Below are positions 29,237 through 38,480 of a stretch of 64,000 nt of DNA, piece by piece. A model generated the notes under the pieces. That model searched no databases and was not told where the DNA came from. It saw nothing but the letters and a program-made list of their open reading frames with translations. Each line of letters begins with the position of its first letter. Within the stretch, counting starts at the first letter, position 1. The stretch covers positions 558,001 through 622,000 of the forward strand of contig JAPZTO010000001.1 of the NCBI GenBank assembly GCA_027532775.1, read 5' to 3'. The translations under genes were made by a program, and so were the position numbers. Origin of the DNA: Beijerinckiaceae bacterium (GTDB taxonomy: Bacteria; Pseudomonadota; Alphaproteobacteria; Rhizobiales; Beijerinckiaceae).

Positions 29237-30159
29237 CGTTCGAGTTCCGTCGCGTTGATCGAGAAGCGATCGGCCGGCGCAGCGACAAGATCGAGCGCGA
29301 AGCGGATCCCGACGATGAGGATGAGTATGGCGAGGAGCAGCCGGAACTGTTCACCCTTGAGGGCCTGCCCGGTGCGCGTGCCGAACTGGGCCCCGATCAC
29401 CCCGCCGACGACCAGCGTCAAGGCGAGCAGAACATCGACCGCCTGCGAGACGATGGCGTGGAGCAGCGTGGCCACGATCATCGTGACAAGGATCTGGAAC
29501 AGGCTGGTGCCGACGACGATCGAGGTCGGAACACGGAAGAAATAGATCAGCGCCGGGACGACGAGGAACCCGCCGCCGATGCCCAGCACAGTGCCGATGA
29601 AGCCGATGACCAGGCCGAGACCGGCCAGCGGGATCACGCTTGTCGACATCTTCGATCGGGGGAAGCGCATGGTCAGCGGCAGCTTCTCGTACCAGACGTG
29701 ATCGCCCGCCTTGCGGAGGGGCGCCGCCTTGCCGGATTTCTGGCGGAGCATGGCACCGATGCTCTCGACGAACATCAGGCAGCCGACCGACATCAGCAGC
29801 GTGACATAGGCGAGTGTGATCACCAGATCGAGATGGCCGAGCCGCCGCATCTGGTTGAAGAAAAACACGCCGGCGATGGTCCCGAGGAGGCCGCCGATTG
29901 TCAGCACCGTCCCGAGCTTCAGGTCGAGCGCATTCCGGCGCCAGTAGGTCAGCGCACCGGTGACAGAGGATGCCGCGATATGGGCGGCGCTGGTGGCGAC
30001 GGCAACCGGCGCGGGGACGCCGACAAAGATCAGCAGGGGCGTAAGAAGGAAGCCACCGCCGACGCCGAACAGGCCGGAAATGAACCCGATCGCTCCTCCC
30101 ATGCCCAGCAGCAGGAAGAGGTTGAGCGGCAATTCGGCGATCGGCAGATAGAGTTGCAT
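29233..30159 (-). CDS. Sulfite exporter TauE/SafE family permease
   Basis: GFISGLFGVGGGFLLTPLLIF and GFIGTVLGIGGGFLVVPALIYFF duplicated motifs; start at 30159. Confidence 0.93.
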   Translation of the reverse strand: MQLYLPIAELPLNLFLLLGMGGAIGFISGLFGVGGGFLLTPLLIFVGVPAPVAVATSAAHIAASSVTGALTYWRRNALDLKLGTVLTIGGLLGTIAGVFFFNQMRRLGHLDLVITLAYVTLLMSVGCLMFVESIGAMLRQKSGKAAPLRKAGDHVWYEKLPLTMRFPRSKMSTSVIPLAGLGLVIGFIGTVLGIGGGFLVVPALIYFFRVPTSIVVGTSLFQILVTMIVATLLHAIVSQAVDVLLALTLVVGGVIGAQFGTRTGQALKGEQFRLLLAILILIVGIRFALDLVAAPADRFSINATELER

Positions 30160-30262
30160 GCGGCACCGCGTCCGGGACGCATGTCGCGCACAGGCGTCCC
30201 GGCCCCTTCTGGGTCCGGCTGGCGCGAACGTCAACCGGAGATGTTGGGTCCCGCCCGACCGA

Positions 30263-33200
30263 TCAGGTGCCCTGGCGGGCCGGCTTGTCCCACTGGCCCG
30301 GATCGTTCGCCGCGGCATTCGCCGGGATCGGCTTGAAGGCCTTCACCCGCTCGTTTTCCCGGCCGATCTGTTCCTTGGTCAGCCGGGCGGCAATGTCGTC
30401 GCGCTTCTTGCCGGCATCGGGATCGCCTTGAAGCGCGGCAATGGCGAACCAGCGATAGGATTCCGCGAGATCCTGGTTCACGCCGAGGCCGCGGGCAAAC
30501 AGGATGGCCACGTTGAACTGGCTGTCCTTGATGCCGTGTTCGGCTGCACGCTTGAACCAGAGCGCCGCCCCCGCGTAATCCGGCGCACCATGCACGCCCT
30601 CGGCGAGGAGCACGGCGGCATTGTGCATGGCCAGGACATGGCCTTGCGCCGCAGCGCGGTCGAACCACTGGAAGGCGAGAGTCGGTTCCTTTGGCAGGAC
30701 CTTGCCTTCGCGGTAGAGGCTGCCGAGCCGGTATTGCGACGGGCCATGGCCCGCAAGCGCGGCCTGCTCGAACCAGCGCGCCGCAAGCTTCCCATCCCGC
30801 GGGACGCCCTTCCCGTCGGCATAGCGGACGCCGATCTCGAACCAGGCGGCATGGCTGCCCTGAAGGGCGGCATCACGAAGCTTGTCCTGGCCCTTGAGGG
30901 CGGAAAGGCCGATCAGCTCGTTGATGACAGCGCGGCCGGTCTCGATTGGCTTCGGCGTCCCGTCAGCGGCGATGCTGCCCACGGTGACAGGGTCTGCCTG
31001 GGTGACGGCACTGGTGTCGGACAGGCGCTGGCCGCGCTTGTTGCCCGGCAAGGTCATCATGCCGTTGGGCTGGATCGTCGGCAGGGATTGCTGCTCGACC
31101 GGCGGCGCGCGCCGGGTCGTCGAGCCGGTATTCTGCGGATCATCCTTCGTTTCGCGGGTCTCGGCATCCGCCGGCCGGGCCGGAACCTGCGCCGGGGCTG
31201 GCGTCGAGACAGCCGGTTTCGGCGGCATCGGCGCCACGATATCGTCACCCTGGCCCAGCCGGCCTGTCAGCACCTTGAGCGCGCCGATCGAGAAGATCAG
31301 CGCGGCAAGCCCGAGGAGGATCGGCTTGCGTGCCCGCGTGATGAACGAGGAGCCGCCGGCGGCGAGCTGCTTTGCCTTCGCGCCCTTTGTGGGCTTGGCG
31401 TCCTCGGCGAGAATGGCCTCGCTGCTGGCATGTGCGGCCTGCGCTGCCCGGCGCGCCATGGCCAGGAACTGGTTCCGTGGATCCATCGAGGCTGCGGCAG
31501 CCGGGCTGCCGGGGGCAATGCCCGGTTCGAGCGGCAGGTCGGAATCGAGGTTGGCCCGCGGCGCGGTCTCTGCCGGCCTTCCCGCCGGCTCCGGTCGCTT
31601 CGCGGCGTCCATGGCCGGCTCCCGGCGCGTGGAGGTCGGCGCCTCGCGCGCCACTGCCGCCTCGGGGCGTGCAGGGGTTTCGGCACGCGGCGCCGGAGCG
31701 GGACGGATTTCGGCCTTCGCCGTCTCGATCTGGCCGAGCTTGGACACGATGCCTTCCAGCGTGCCGTGCAGCGCTTCCAGCGTGCTGCGGGTCCGGCGCT
31801 CGGCCTCGGTCTGGGCAGTCTTGAACTCGTTGAGGTCCCGCTTGATCAGCAGCAGCCCTTCGGCAGCCAGCGTATCGTTCGCCTCGTCGCGCGGGGCATT
31901 CCGCACAGCCTGTTCGGCCGCCTGGAGGGCAGCCCGCTCGGCCATGTCCCGCATGTCCTGCCGGGTCTGGTCGATCCTCGCGAAGAGATCGGAGACGCTG
32001 CGCTCGAGCGTGTCGAGCCCGGCCGGGGCGCCGCCCATCTGGTCGAGCTTCTGGAAGACCCGGGCTACTTCATCCTGCAGGCGGTCAAGCGATCGCGTAT
32101 CCGGCGCCTGCGCCTGCAACTGGTCGAAACGGGATGACAGGTCGGAAAGCATCGCCGCGACTTCCGGATCGGGCGCGGTCGTCTCGCGATCCAGCTTGCC
32201 GCTGATCGTCTCCAGCGACTGCGCGATCGCATCAAGCCCGCCAAGGGTCGAATCCGGGCGGTGGTCAAGGATCCGGTCGATCCGCTCGAGGCGGTCGGCG
32301 ATGGCGTTCATCTGCGGCAGCGGCTGCTTGTCCGCCGCCAGCTTCTTCATCTCGCGGGTCATCTCGGCCAGGCGGCTTTCCAAGCCCTTGATGCCGCTCC
32401 CGGCGAGCGCCCGGACCTGATCGTTCAGTGCATCGATCGCGGAGAGGACACCCTTGTCATCCTGACGGTCCAGCTTCCGGCTGACCTCGTCGAGCTTGCG
32501 GGCCATCTGGTCGGCCGGGTTCGACCGGGCCGCCTGCTCGACCATGCCGCGGACCGCCTGCAGATCGCTCGCGAGGTCGTCCAGCCGCTGCCCGCCGACA
32601 GAATTCGCAACGATGTCGAGGCGCTTGGAGAGATTACCCAGTTCCTGGCCCAGCCGCTCCGAGACCCGGTTGTCGGTCAGCTCGCGCATGACGGCGCGAA
32701 CATCCTCGTTGAGGCGGCCGAGGGATTCGAGAACACGGTCGCCGTCGCCGGTCTGGGCCCGGATCGCGCGTTCGGTCGTCCGCGCGAAAGCATCCTCCAA
32801 GGCCGTCGCCAGACGGCCCGGCGTGAGGGCTGAGAGGGTCTCCGACAGGGTACCGATTTCCGCGCGCAGGGCAGCGATCGAATCCGACGGCGCGTCACGC
32901 CATTCGGCAATGCGGCTGGCGAGATCATCCAGCCGCGCGCGGAGAGCGTTGTCCTCCGGCCGGCGCTCCGTCCGCATTTCGTCGATGCGGCCGACCAGCG
33001 CGTTGAGCTGCTGACTCATCGCCTCGATGGCGTTCCCGCTGACCGGGGCAGCCGCCTGAGGCCGGGCCACAGGCGTATCGCCATCCAGGTTACGGCGGCG
33101 TGCCTCGATTTCGGCAAGGGTCTGGGTGAAGGCGGGATCCGCATCCGAGGCATGGCTGGCCCGCGCCATTGCGGGCGCCGAGACGGAGACCATCGGGCTC

Positions 33201-33661
33201 GGTCGGGCCGGCGCCATCTGTTCGAGGCGGCGCTCGAAGCTGCGCAGAGCCTCGACCAGGGTGTCATCGGTCGTTCGACCGGATGGATCGGGACCGCCGC
33301 CAGTCGTCTGGCGACGCTCGAGCCGCTCGATCGCCTCGACGGCGTTCTCGATCAGGTCGAGGATGCGTGGCGTATCCGGCAGGGCATCCTGGCCCCGCGC
33401 CGGGCCGGCAGCGCGCGTACCCTGCGCGAGCCGCTCGAGCCTTTCCCCGAGCTGGTCGGCACGGCGGGGCCGGCGGCGGGGGGCCTGCCGGTTGCGGGCG
33501 AAATAGGCGTCCTCGTCCTCGCCATCCTCGTCGAGATTGCCGGCAAGCACCTGATTGAGCCATTGCCCCACCGACATGCCGGAGCGATGGGCCGCCTCGA
33601 CGGCCTGCTCCCGGATATCCGGGTCGATCCCTCGCACACTCCACGGCAATGCATTCGCCAT
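30263..33661 (-). CDS. Large coiled-coil / SEL1-repeat protein, PodJ-like
   Basis: N-term PWSVRGIDPDIREQAVEAAHRSGMSVGQWLNQ, long coiled coil, single TM, C-terminal SEL1 repeats (AWFEIGVRYADGKGVPRD...SQYRLGSLYREG). Confidence 0.8.
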   Translation of the reverse strand: MANALPWSVRGIDPDIREQAVEAAHRSGMSVGQWLNQVLAGNLDEDGEDEDAYFARNRQAPRRRPRRADQLGERLERLAQGTRAAGPARGQDALPDTPRILDLIENAVEAIERLERRQTTGGGPDPSGRTTDDTLVEALRSFERRLEQMAPARPSPMVSVSAPAMARASHASDADPAFTQTLAEIEARRRNLDGDTPVARPQAAAPVSGNAIEAMSQQLNALVGRIDEMRTERRPEDNALRARLDDLASRIAEWRDAPSDSIAALRAEIGTLSETLSALTPGRLATALEDAFARTTERAIRAQTGDGDRVLESLGRLNEDVRAVMRELTDNRVSERLGQELGNLSKRLDIVANSVGGQRLDDLASDLQAVRGMVEQAARSNPADQMARKLDEVSRKLDRQDDKGVLSAIDALNDQVRALAGSGIKGLESRLAEMTREMKKLAADKQPLPQMNAIADRLERIDRILDHRPDSTLGGLDAIAQSLETISGKLDRETTAPDPEVAAMLSDLSSRFDQLQAQAPDTRSLDRLQDEVARVFQKLDQMGGAPAGLDTLERSVSDLFARIDQTRQDMRDMAERAALQAAEQAVRNAPRDEANDTLAAEGLLLIKRDLNEFKTAQTEAERRTRSTLEALHGTLEGIVSKLGQIETAKAEIRPAPAPRAETPARPEAAVAREAPTSTRREPAMDAAKRPEPAGRPAETAPRANLDSDLPLEPGIAPGSPAAAASMDPRNQFLAMARRAAQAAHASSEAILAEDAKPTKGAKAKQLAAGGSSFITRARKPILLGLAALIFSIGALKVLTGRLGQGDDIVAPMPPKPAVSTPAPAQVPARPADAETRETKDDPQNTGSTTRRAPPVEQQSLPTIQPNGMMTLPGNKRGQRLSDTSAVTQADPVTVGSIAADGTPKPIETGRAVINELIGLSALKGQDKLRDAALQGSHAAWFEIGVRYADGKGVPRDGKLAARWFEQAALAGHGPSQYRLGSLYREGKVLPKEPTLAFQWFDRAAAQGHVLAMHNAAVLLAEGVHGAPDYAGAALWFKRAAEHGIKDSQFNVAILFARGLGVNQDLAESYRWFAIAALQGDPDAGKKRDDIAARLTKEQIGRENERVKAFKPIPANAAANDPGQWDKPARQGT

Positions 33662-33782
33662 TTCCGGACTCGCTTCCCGATGCCGCCTGCGGCAGCCCTG
33701 CCTTCAGTTCTTGGTGGCGCAGCCTGACCCGGGATGAAGGAATCAGGCTATCTCCACTCGCCGAAGCTTTTCCGGGTTATGG

Positions 33783-33797
33783 TAAACATCGTCTTAA
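33783..33797 (-). promoter_or_regulatory. Candidate CtrA-like box TTAA-N7-TTTA upstream of the PodJ-like gene
   Basis: Minus-strand TTAAGACGATGTTTA; one mismatch from TTAA-N7-TTAA. Confidence 0.35.
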
Positions 33798-33849
33798 CCG
33801 CTGGTCTTTTTCTGCCGGGGCGGCCGACGGGGCACCGGGTCGCGGGCAC

Positions 33850-34152
33850 TCAGTTCTCGCTTCTCCTGCTTTTCGCCGGGCCGAGACCGTCATGCCCCTC
33901 CTCGATGATCTCGACCAGATCCTCGCATTCCATAATCATGATCGAGAGGATGGAGCGCAGCATCGCCGTATCTTCGGAATGTAATTGCGATTTTATAAGA
34001 AATCCAAAGTCGATGATATTTTTGATGATCTCACGTTCATTAATCATGACGCACCAATAAATTAGAATATTCGGCAATTTATCAAAAATACAGGTCGGAT
34101 CGGGATACGAATGCTCGCCAGCCATGTGCGAATCCATCCCGTAGCCATACAA
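33850..34152 (-). CDS. Small hypothetical protein in AT-rich patch
   Basis: 100-codon ORF in atypically AT-rich DNA, divergent from flagellin-like gene; helical acidic C-terminal half; start uncertain. Confidence 0.4.
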   Translation of the reverse strand: MYGYGMDSHMAGEHSYPDPTCIFDKLPNILIYWCVMINEREIIKNIIDFGFLIKSQLHSEDTAMLRSILSIMIMECEDLVEIIEEGHDGLGPAKSRRSEN

Positions 34153-34190
34153 TCTTAGAGTGCAGAAACGCGCAAGCGCAATTTCAACGA

Positions 34191-34205
34191 TTAATTAGGA
34201 ATTTA
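34191..34205 (+). promoter_or_regulatory. Candidate CtrA-like box TTAA-N7-TTTA upstream of flagellin-like gene
   Basis: TTAATTAGGAATTTA; one mismatch from TTAA-N7-TTAA. Confidence 0.3.
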
Positions 34206-34299
34206 CAACCCAGAGTAGCAATGTCAGAGTGCCCGAAGCCGGTACCCGGTATGCGCTGACACCATTGCCTGACCATTCCATTGCCAGAAAGGTGCCATC

Positions 34300-35184
34300 A
34301 TGGCCGATATTGCACTCTCCCCGGGCGTAAGCCACCCTAGTGCCGCGAGCAGACGTAGCGCCACTGCCGGGCCGGCGCAGCAACTCACACTGGCAGCCGG
34401 CAACCGGATCCGCCCCGCGATCGACTCCCCCATAGACGTTTTCCAGTCATCAGGACTTTCAAGCCGGGCGCGGGATCTCTTCTCGCTTCTGGATTCCTTC
34501 ATACAGGCAAGCAAGGTCATCGGATCGGCGGAAAGGGGCATCGAATCCCTGACAAAGCTCATCGAATCTGCCGAGACGCTGGCGCGGCAGGCGCTGGAGA
34601 CACCCTCTGCGACATCCCGGAGCACGGGCGATCATGCGACGGTCCTGACCGGCGGAGCGGAACCCTCGGCGGCCGCCAGCATGAATGCCACCCGGCGCGA
34701 ATTCGCTGCACGGTTTGACCAGCTGCGCGGGGCGATCGACCAGTTGGCGGCGGAGTCAGGCCATGATGGCATCAACCTGCTCAATGACGGCACCCTCGTG
34801 GTGCGGTTCAACGGCAGCAACGCGGCCCCGATCACTGTGGCGGGCGTGCGCTTCCATGCCGAAGGGCTCGGGGTGAACGCCGCTGCCAATGACTGGCAAT
34901 CAGACACGGATATCCATGAGTCGCTCTCCGGCCTGACCGGGGCGCTGGCGCGCCTGCGCAACCAGTCCTCGACGTTCCGGTCTGACCTTTCTGCGGTCAG
35001 GGCGCGGGCGGATTTCGCGAGGGACATCCTGCAGCCGATCAAGGCCGGCCCGGACCCGATGCTCCTGTCCAACCACGACGAGGAAGCGATCAGGCTGGTT
35101 GCGCTCACCGCCCGCCAGCAACTGGCCTATACGGCGCTGGGCCTGGCAAAACAGGCCGAAGGGAGCGTGCTGCGTCTTTTCTGA
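34300..35184 (+). CDS. Divergent flagellin-like protein
   Basis: C-terminal LVALTARQQLAYTALGLAKQAEGSVLRLF and SSGLSSRARDLFSLLDSF...AERGIESLTKLIESAETLARQAL resemble alphaproteobacterial flagellins. Confidence 0.78.
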   Translation: MADIALSPGVSHPSAASRRSATAGPAQQLTLAAGNRIRPAIDSPIDVFQSSGLSSRARDLFSLLDSFIQASKVIGSAERGIESLTKLIESAETLARQALETPSATSRSTGDHATVLTGGAEPSAAASMNATRREFAARFDQLRGAIDQLAAESGHDGINLLNDGTLVVRFNGSNAAPITVAGVRFHAEGLGVNAAANDWQSDTDIHESLSGLTGALARLRNQSSTFRSDLSAVRARADFARDILQPIKAGPDPMLLSNHDEEAIRLVALTARQQLAYTALGLAKQAEGSVLRLF

Positions 35185-35327
35185 AAGTCGGCAAAACGGG
35201 GCGACGAAGCAGGGGCGATGCACGGCATTGCCCCTGTTTTTTGCCGTCATTTGCACTTTCCCCTTGGTTTTGACCAGATTTCCACGAGGCTGCGAGAAAA
35301 GCCTCTTGCCAAGCTGCGAGATAGTTT

Positions 35328-35345
35328 ATATGTGAACAATATGTG
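35328..35345 (+). promoter_or_regulatory. Direct repeat ATATGTG-aaca-ATATGTG (11-bp period) before beta-oxidation operon
   Basis: Direct reading; 30-50 bp upstream of fadE-like start. Confidence 0.35.
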
Positions 35346-35374
35346 CGGATCCAATACCGTGCCGGAGGAAACCC

Positions 35375-37171
35375 ATGCCCAGCTATCGCGCCCCCACAGA
35401 AGACGTGACCTTCCTGCTTCATGATGTGTTCGGCATCGAGAAATACGGTAACCTGCCCGGCTTCTCGGACCTCTCGCCGGACATGCTTGAAGCGATTCTC
35501 TCGGAAGGTGCGAAACTTTGCGAGGAGGTGCTGGCGCCGGTGAACCGCCCGGGCGATCTCGAAGGCTGCACGCGGCACGAGGATGGCCGGGTGACCACGC
35601 CGAAGGGCTTCAAGGCGGCCTATGACGCCTATACCGGCGGCGGCTGGGTCGGCCTCTCCGCCGATCCGGAATATGGCGGGCAGGGCCTGCCCTATACGAT
35701 CGGCGCGATCATGAACGAGTTCGCCTCCTCCGCGAACATGGCTTTCTCGATGTATCCCGGCCTGACCATGGGCGCGATCGCCGCGCTCAACGAGCATGCC
35801 TCGCCGGAAATCAAGCGCACCTACCTGCCGAAGATGATCGATGGCAGCTGGTCGGGCACGATGAACCTCACGGAGCCGCATTGCGGCACCGATCTCGGCC
35901 TCATCAAGACCAAGGCCGTTCCGCAGGGAGACGGCACCTACAAGATCACCGGCACGAAGATCTTCATTTCTGCCGGCGAGCATGACCTTGCGGAGAATAT
36001 CATCCACCTCGTCCTGGCCCGGATCGAAGGCGCGCCGGAAGGCGTGAAGGGCATTTCGCTGTTTGTCGTGCCGAAATTCATGCCGCAGCCGGACGGCAGC
36101 CTCGGCGCCCGCAACCCGGTTTCGTGCGGCTCGATCGAGCACAAGATGGGCATCCACGGCAATGCCACTTGCGTCATGAACTATGACGGCGCGGTGGGCT
36201 GGCTGGTCGGCACCGAGCATCGCGGCCTCAATGCGATGTTCGTGATGATGAATGAAGCCCGCCTCGGCGTGGCGATCCAGGGCCTTGCCCAGTCGGAGGT
36301 CGCCTACCAGAACGCCGTCGCCTATGCGAAGGACCGTCTTCAGGGCCGGGCCCTTACCGGCACGAAGGAGCCGGCCAAGGCGGCCGACCCGATCATCGTC
36401 CACCCGGATGTCCGTCGTACCCTGCTTTCGATCCGCGCCTTCAACGAGGCCGCCCGCGCCTTCGTGCTCTGGACAGCGCTGAAGAGCGATGTCGCCCATC
36501 GCTCGGAGGATGCGCAGGCCCGCCAGGAAGCCGATGACCATCTCGGCCTGATGACGCCGGTGCTGAAGGGCGTGCTGACCGATGTCGGGTTCGACAATGC
36601 CGTCAAGGCGCAGCAGATGTTCGGCGGCCATGGCTATGTCGAGGAATGGGGCATGAGCCAGTTCGTGCGCGATGCCCGCATCGCCATGATCTACGAGGGC
36701 GCGAACGGCATCCAGGCGCTCGACCTGGTGGGCCGCAAGCTCCCGCGCGATGGCGGCCGTGCCGTAATGACCTTCTTCAACGAGGTGCAGGGCTTCATCA
36801 AGGCGAACGAGGCCGATGACAGCATGAAGCCGCTCCTCGGCGCGCTCGGCAAGAGCCTCGGCCATCTCCAGCAGGCCACGATGTGGTTCATGCAGAATGC
36901 CATGGCCAAGCCGGACAATGCCGGTGCCGGCTCGACCGACTACATGCATCTCTTCGGCCTCGTCGCGCTCGGCTATATGTGGGCGCTGCAGGTCAAAGCG
37001 GCACAGTCGAAACTGGCCGAAGGCGCGAATGGCTCGACCGAGCGGCTCGAGACCAAGCTGGTCCTCGCCCGTTTCTTCGCCGAGCGCATGTTGCCGGAAA
37101 CCGGCGCCCAGCTCGCCCGCATCACCTCGGGCGCGGATGCGATCATGTCTCTCCCGGCCGATCGCTTCTGA
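35375..37171 (+). CDS. Acyl-CoA dehydrogenase (FadE-type, with C-terminal domain)
   Basis: MNLTEPHCGTDLGLIKTKA, KIFISAGEHD, QMFGGHGYVEEWGMSQFVRDARIAMIYEGANGIQALDLVGRKL. Confidence 0.95.
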   Translation: MPSYRAPTEDVTFLLHDVFGIEKYGNLPGFSDLSPDMLEAILSEGAKLCEEVLAPVNRPGDLEGCTRHEDGRVTTPKGFKAAYDAYTGGGWVGLSADPEYGGQGLPYTIGAIMNEFASSANMAFSMYPGLTMGAIAALNEHASPEIKRTYLPKMIDGSWSGTMNLTEPHCGTDLGLIKTKAVPQGDGTYKITGTKIFISAGEHDLAENIIHLVLARIEGAPEGVKGISLFVVPKFMPQPDGSLGARNPVSCGSIEHKMGIHGNATCVMNYDGAVGWLVGTEHRGLNAMFVMMNEARLGVAIQGLAQSEVAYQNAVAYAKDRLQGRALTGTKEPAKAADPIIVHPDVRRTLLSIRAFNEAARAFVLWTALKSDVAHRSEDAQARQEADDHLGLMTPVLKGVLTDVGFDNAVKAQQMFGGHGYVEEWGMSQFVRDARIAMIYEGANGIQALDLVGRKLPRDGGRAVMTFFNEVQGFIKANEADDSMKPLLGALGKSLGHLQQATMWFMQNAMAKPDNAGAGSTDYMHLFGLVALGYMWALQVKAAQSKLAEGANGSTERLETKLVLARFFAERMLPETGAQLARITSGADAIMSLPADRF

Positions 37172-37188
37172 TCGAACCGACCTCTGGC

Positions 37189-37212
37189 GCGGTCCTTCCC
37201 CGGAAGGACCGC
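37189..37212. terminator. Strong stem-loop GCGGTCCTTCC-CC-GGAAGGACCGC between fadE-like and thiolase genes
   Basis: Perfect 11-nt inverted repeat in the intergenic gap; no U-tract. Confidence 0.5.
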
Positions 37213-37249
37213 CTGCCCAAAACCGAACTCACCCCAAGGGAGGCCCAAG

Positions 37250-38458
37250 ATGGCCGAAGCTTTCATCTACGATCATGTGCGGACCCCGCGCGGCAAGGGC
37301 AAAGCCGATGGCTCGCTCCACGAAGTCACGGCCGTGCGCCTCGCCGAGACCACGTTGCGCGCGGTTCAGAAGCGCAATGGCCTCGATCCGAAGCTGGTCG
37401 ATGACGTCGTCCTCGGCTGCGTCGATCCGGTCGGCGAAGCCTCGGGCGACATTGCCCGTTCAGCCGCCATCGCGGCGGGGTTCGGCGAAAGCGTGCCCGG
37501 CATCCAGATCAACCGCTTCTGCGCCTCCGGCCTCGATGCCGTTGCCTTCGGGGCGGCGCAGGTCATGGCCGGCCAGAAGGACATCGTGATCGGCGGCGGC
37601 GTCGAATCCATGAGCCGTGTCGGCATGGGCGCGTCGGGCATGCTGCCGGCGGTCGATCCCAGCGTCGCCATCCCGTCCTATTTCTCGCCGCAGGGCGTTG
37701 CGGCAGACCTCATCGCCACGAAATACGGCTTCACGCGCGATGATGTCGATGCCTTCGCCGTCGAGAGCCACAAGCGCGCCGCCAAGGCCTGGGAAGAGGG
37801 TCGTTTCGCAAAGTCGGTTGTCCCGGTCCGGGATGTCAACGGCCTGACCATCCTCGGCAAGGACGAGACGATCCGCCCGAACACCGACATGCAGACCCTT
37901 GGCGGACTGAAGGCCTCTTTCGCCATGATGGGCGAGCAGGGCGGCTTCAATGCCGTCGCCATTCAGGGCCATCCGGAAGTCGAGAGCATCAACCACGTCC
38001 ATCACGCCGGCAATTCGTCCGGCATTGTCGATGGCGCCGCAGCGGTGCTCGTCGGCAACAAGACCGCCGGCCGCAAGGCGGGTCTGAAGCCGCGCGCCCG
38101 CATCCGCGGTTTTGCCAGCCTCGGCTCCGACCTCGCCCTCGTGCTGACGGGCCCGGTCGACGTGACCGAGAAGCTCCTCGCCCGCACCGGCATGTCGATC
38201 AAGGATATCGACCTGATCGAGATCAACGAGGCCTTCTCGGCGGTCGTCCTGCGCTATCTCCAGGCCTTCGACCTCGATCCCGCCAAGGTCAACGTCAATG
38301 GCGGCGCCATCGCCATGGGGCATCCGCTCGGCGCAACCGGGGCGATGATCCTCGGCACGGTGATCGACGAACTCGAGCGCCGCGATCTCTCGACCGGCCT
38401 CGTTACCCTTTGCGTCGCCCATGGCATGGGCACGGCGATGATCGTCGAACGCGTCTGA
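37250..38458 (+). CDS. fadA: Acetyl-CoA C-acetyltransferase / 3-ketoacyl-CoA thiolase
   Basis: NRFCASGLDAV, GGVESMSRV, NVNGGAIAMGHPLGATGA, CVAHGMGTAMIVE. Confidence 0.95.
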   Translation: MAEAFIYDHVRTPRGKGKADGSLHEVTAVRLAETTLRAVQKRNGLDPKLVDDVVLGCVDPVGEASGDIARSAAIAAGFGESVPGIQINRFCASGLDAVAFGAAQVMAGQKDIVIGGGVESMSRVGMGASGMLPAVDPSVAIPSYFSPQGVAADLIATKYGFTRDDVDAFAVESHKRAAKAWEEGRFAKSVVPVRDVNGLTILGKDETIRPNTDMQTLGGLKASFAMMGEQGGFNAVAIQGHPEVESINHVHHAGNSSGIVDGAAAVLVGNKTAGRKAGLKPRARIRGFASLGSDLALVLTGPVDVTEKLLARTGMSIKDIDLIEINEAFSAVVLRYLQAFDLDPAKVNVNGGAIAMGHPLGATGAMILGTVIDELERRDLSTGLVTLCVAHGMGTAMIVERV

Positions 38459-38480
38459 TCGAAACGGAAGGATCACATCC

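Noticed and set aside
30158-32420. 659- and 512-codon plus-strand ORFs antisense to the PodJ-like gene
   Set aside because: Overlap each other in different frames and lie opposite a coherent coiled-coil/SEL1 protein.
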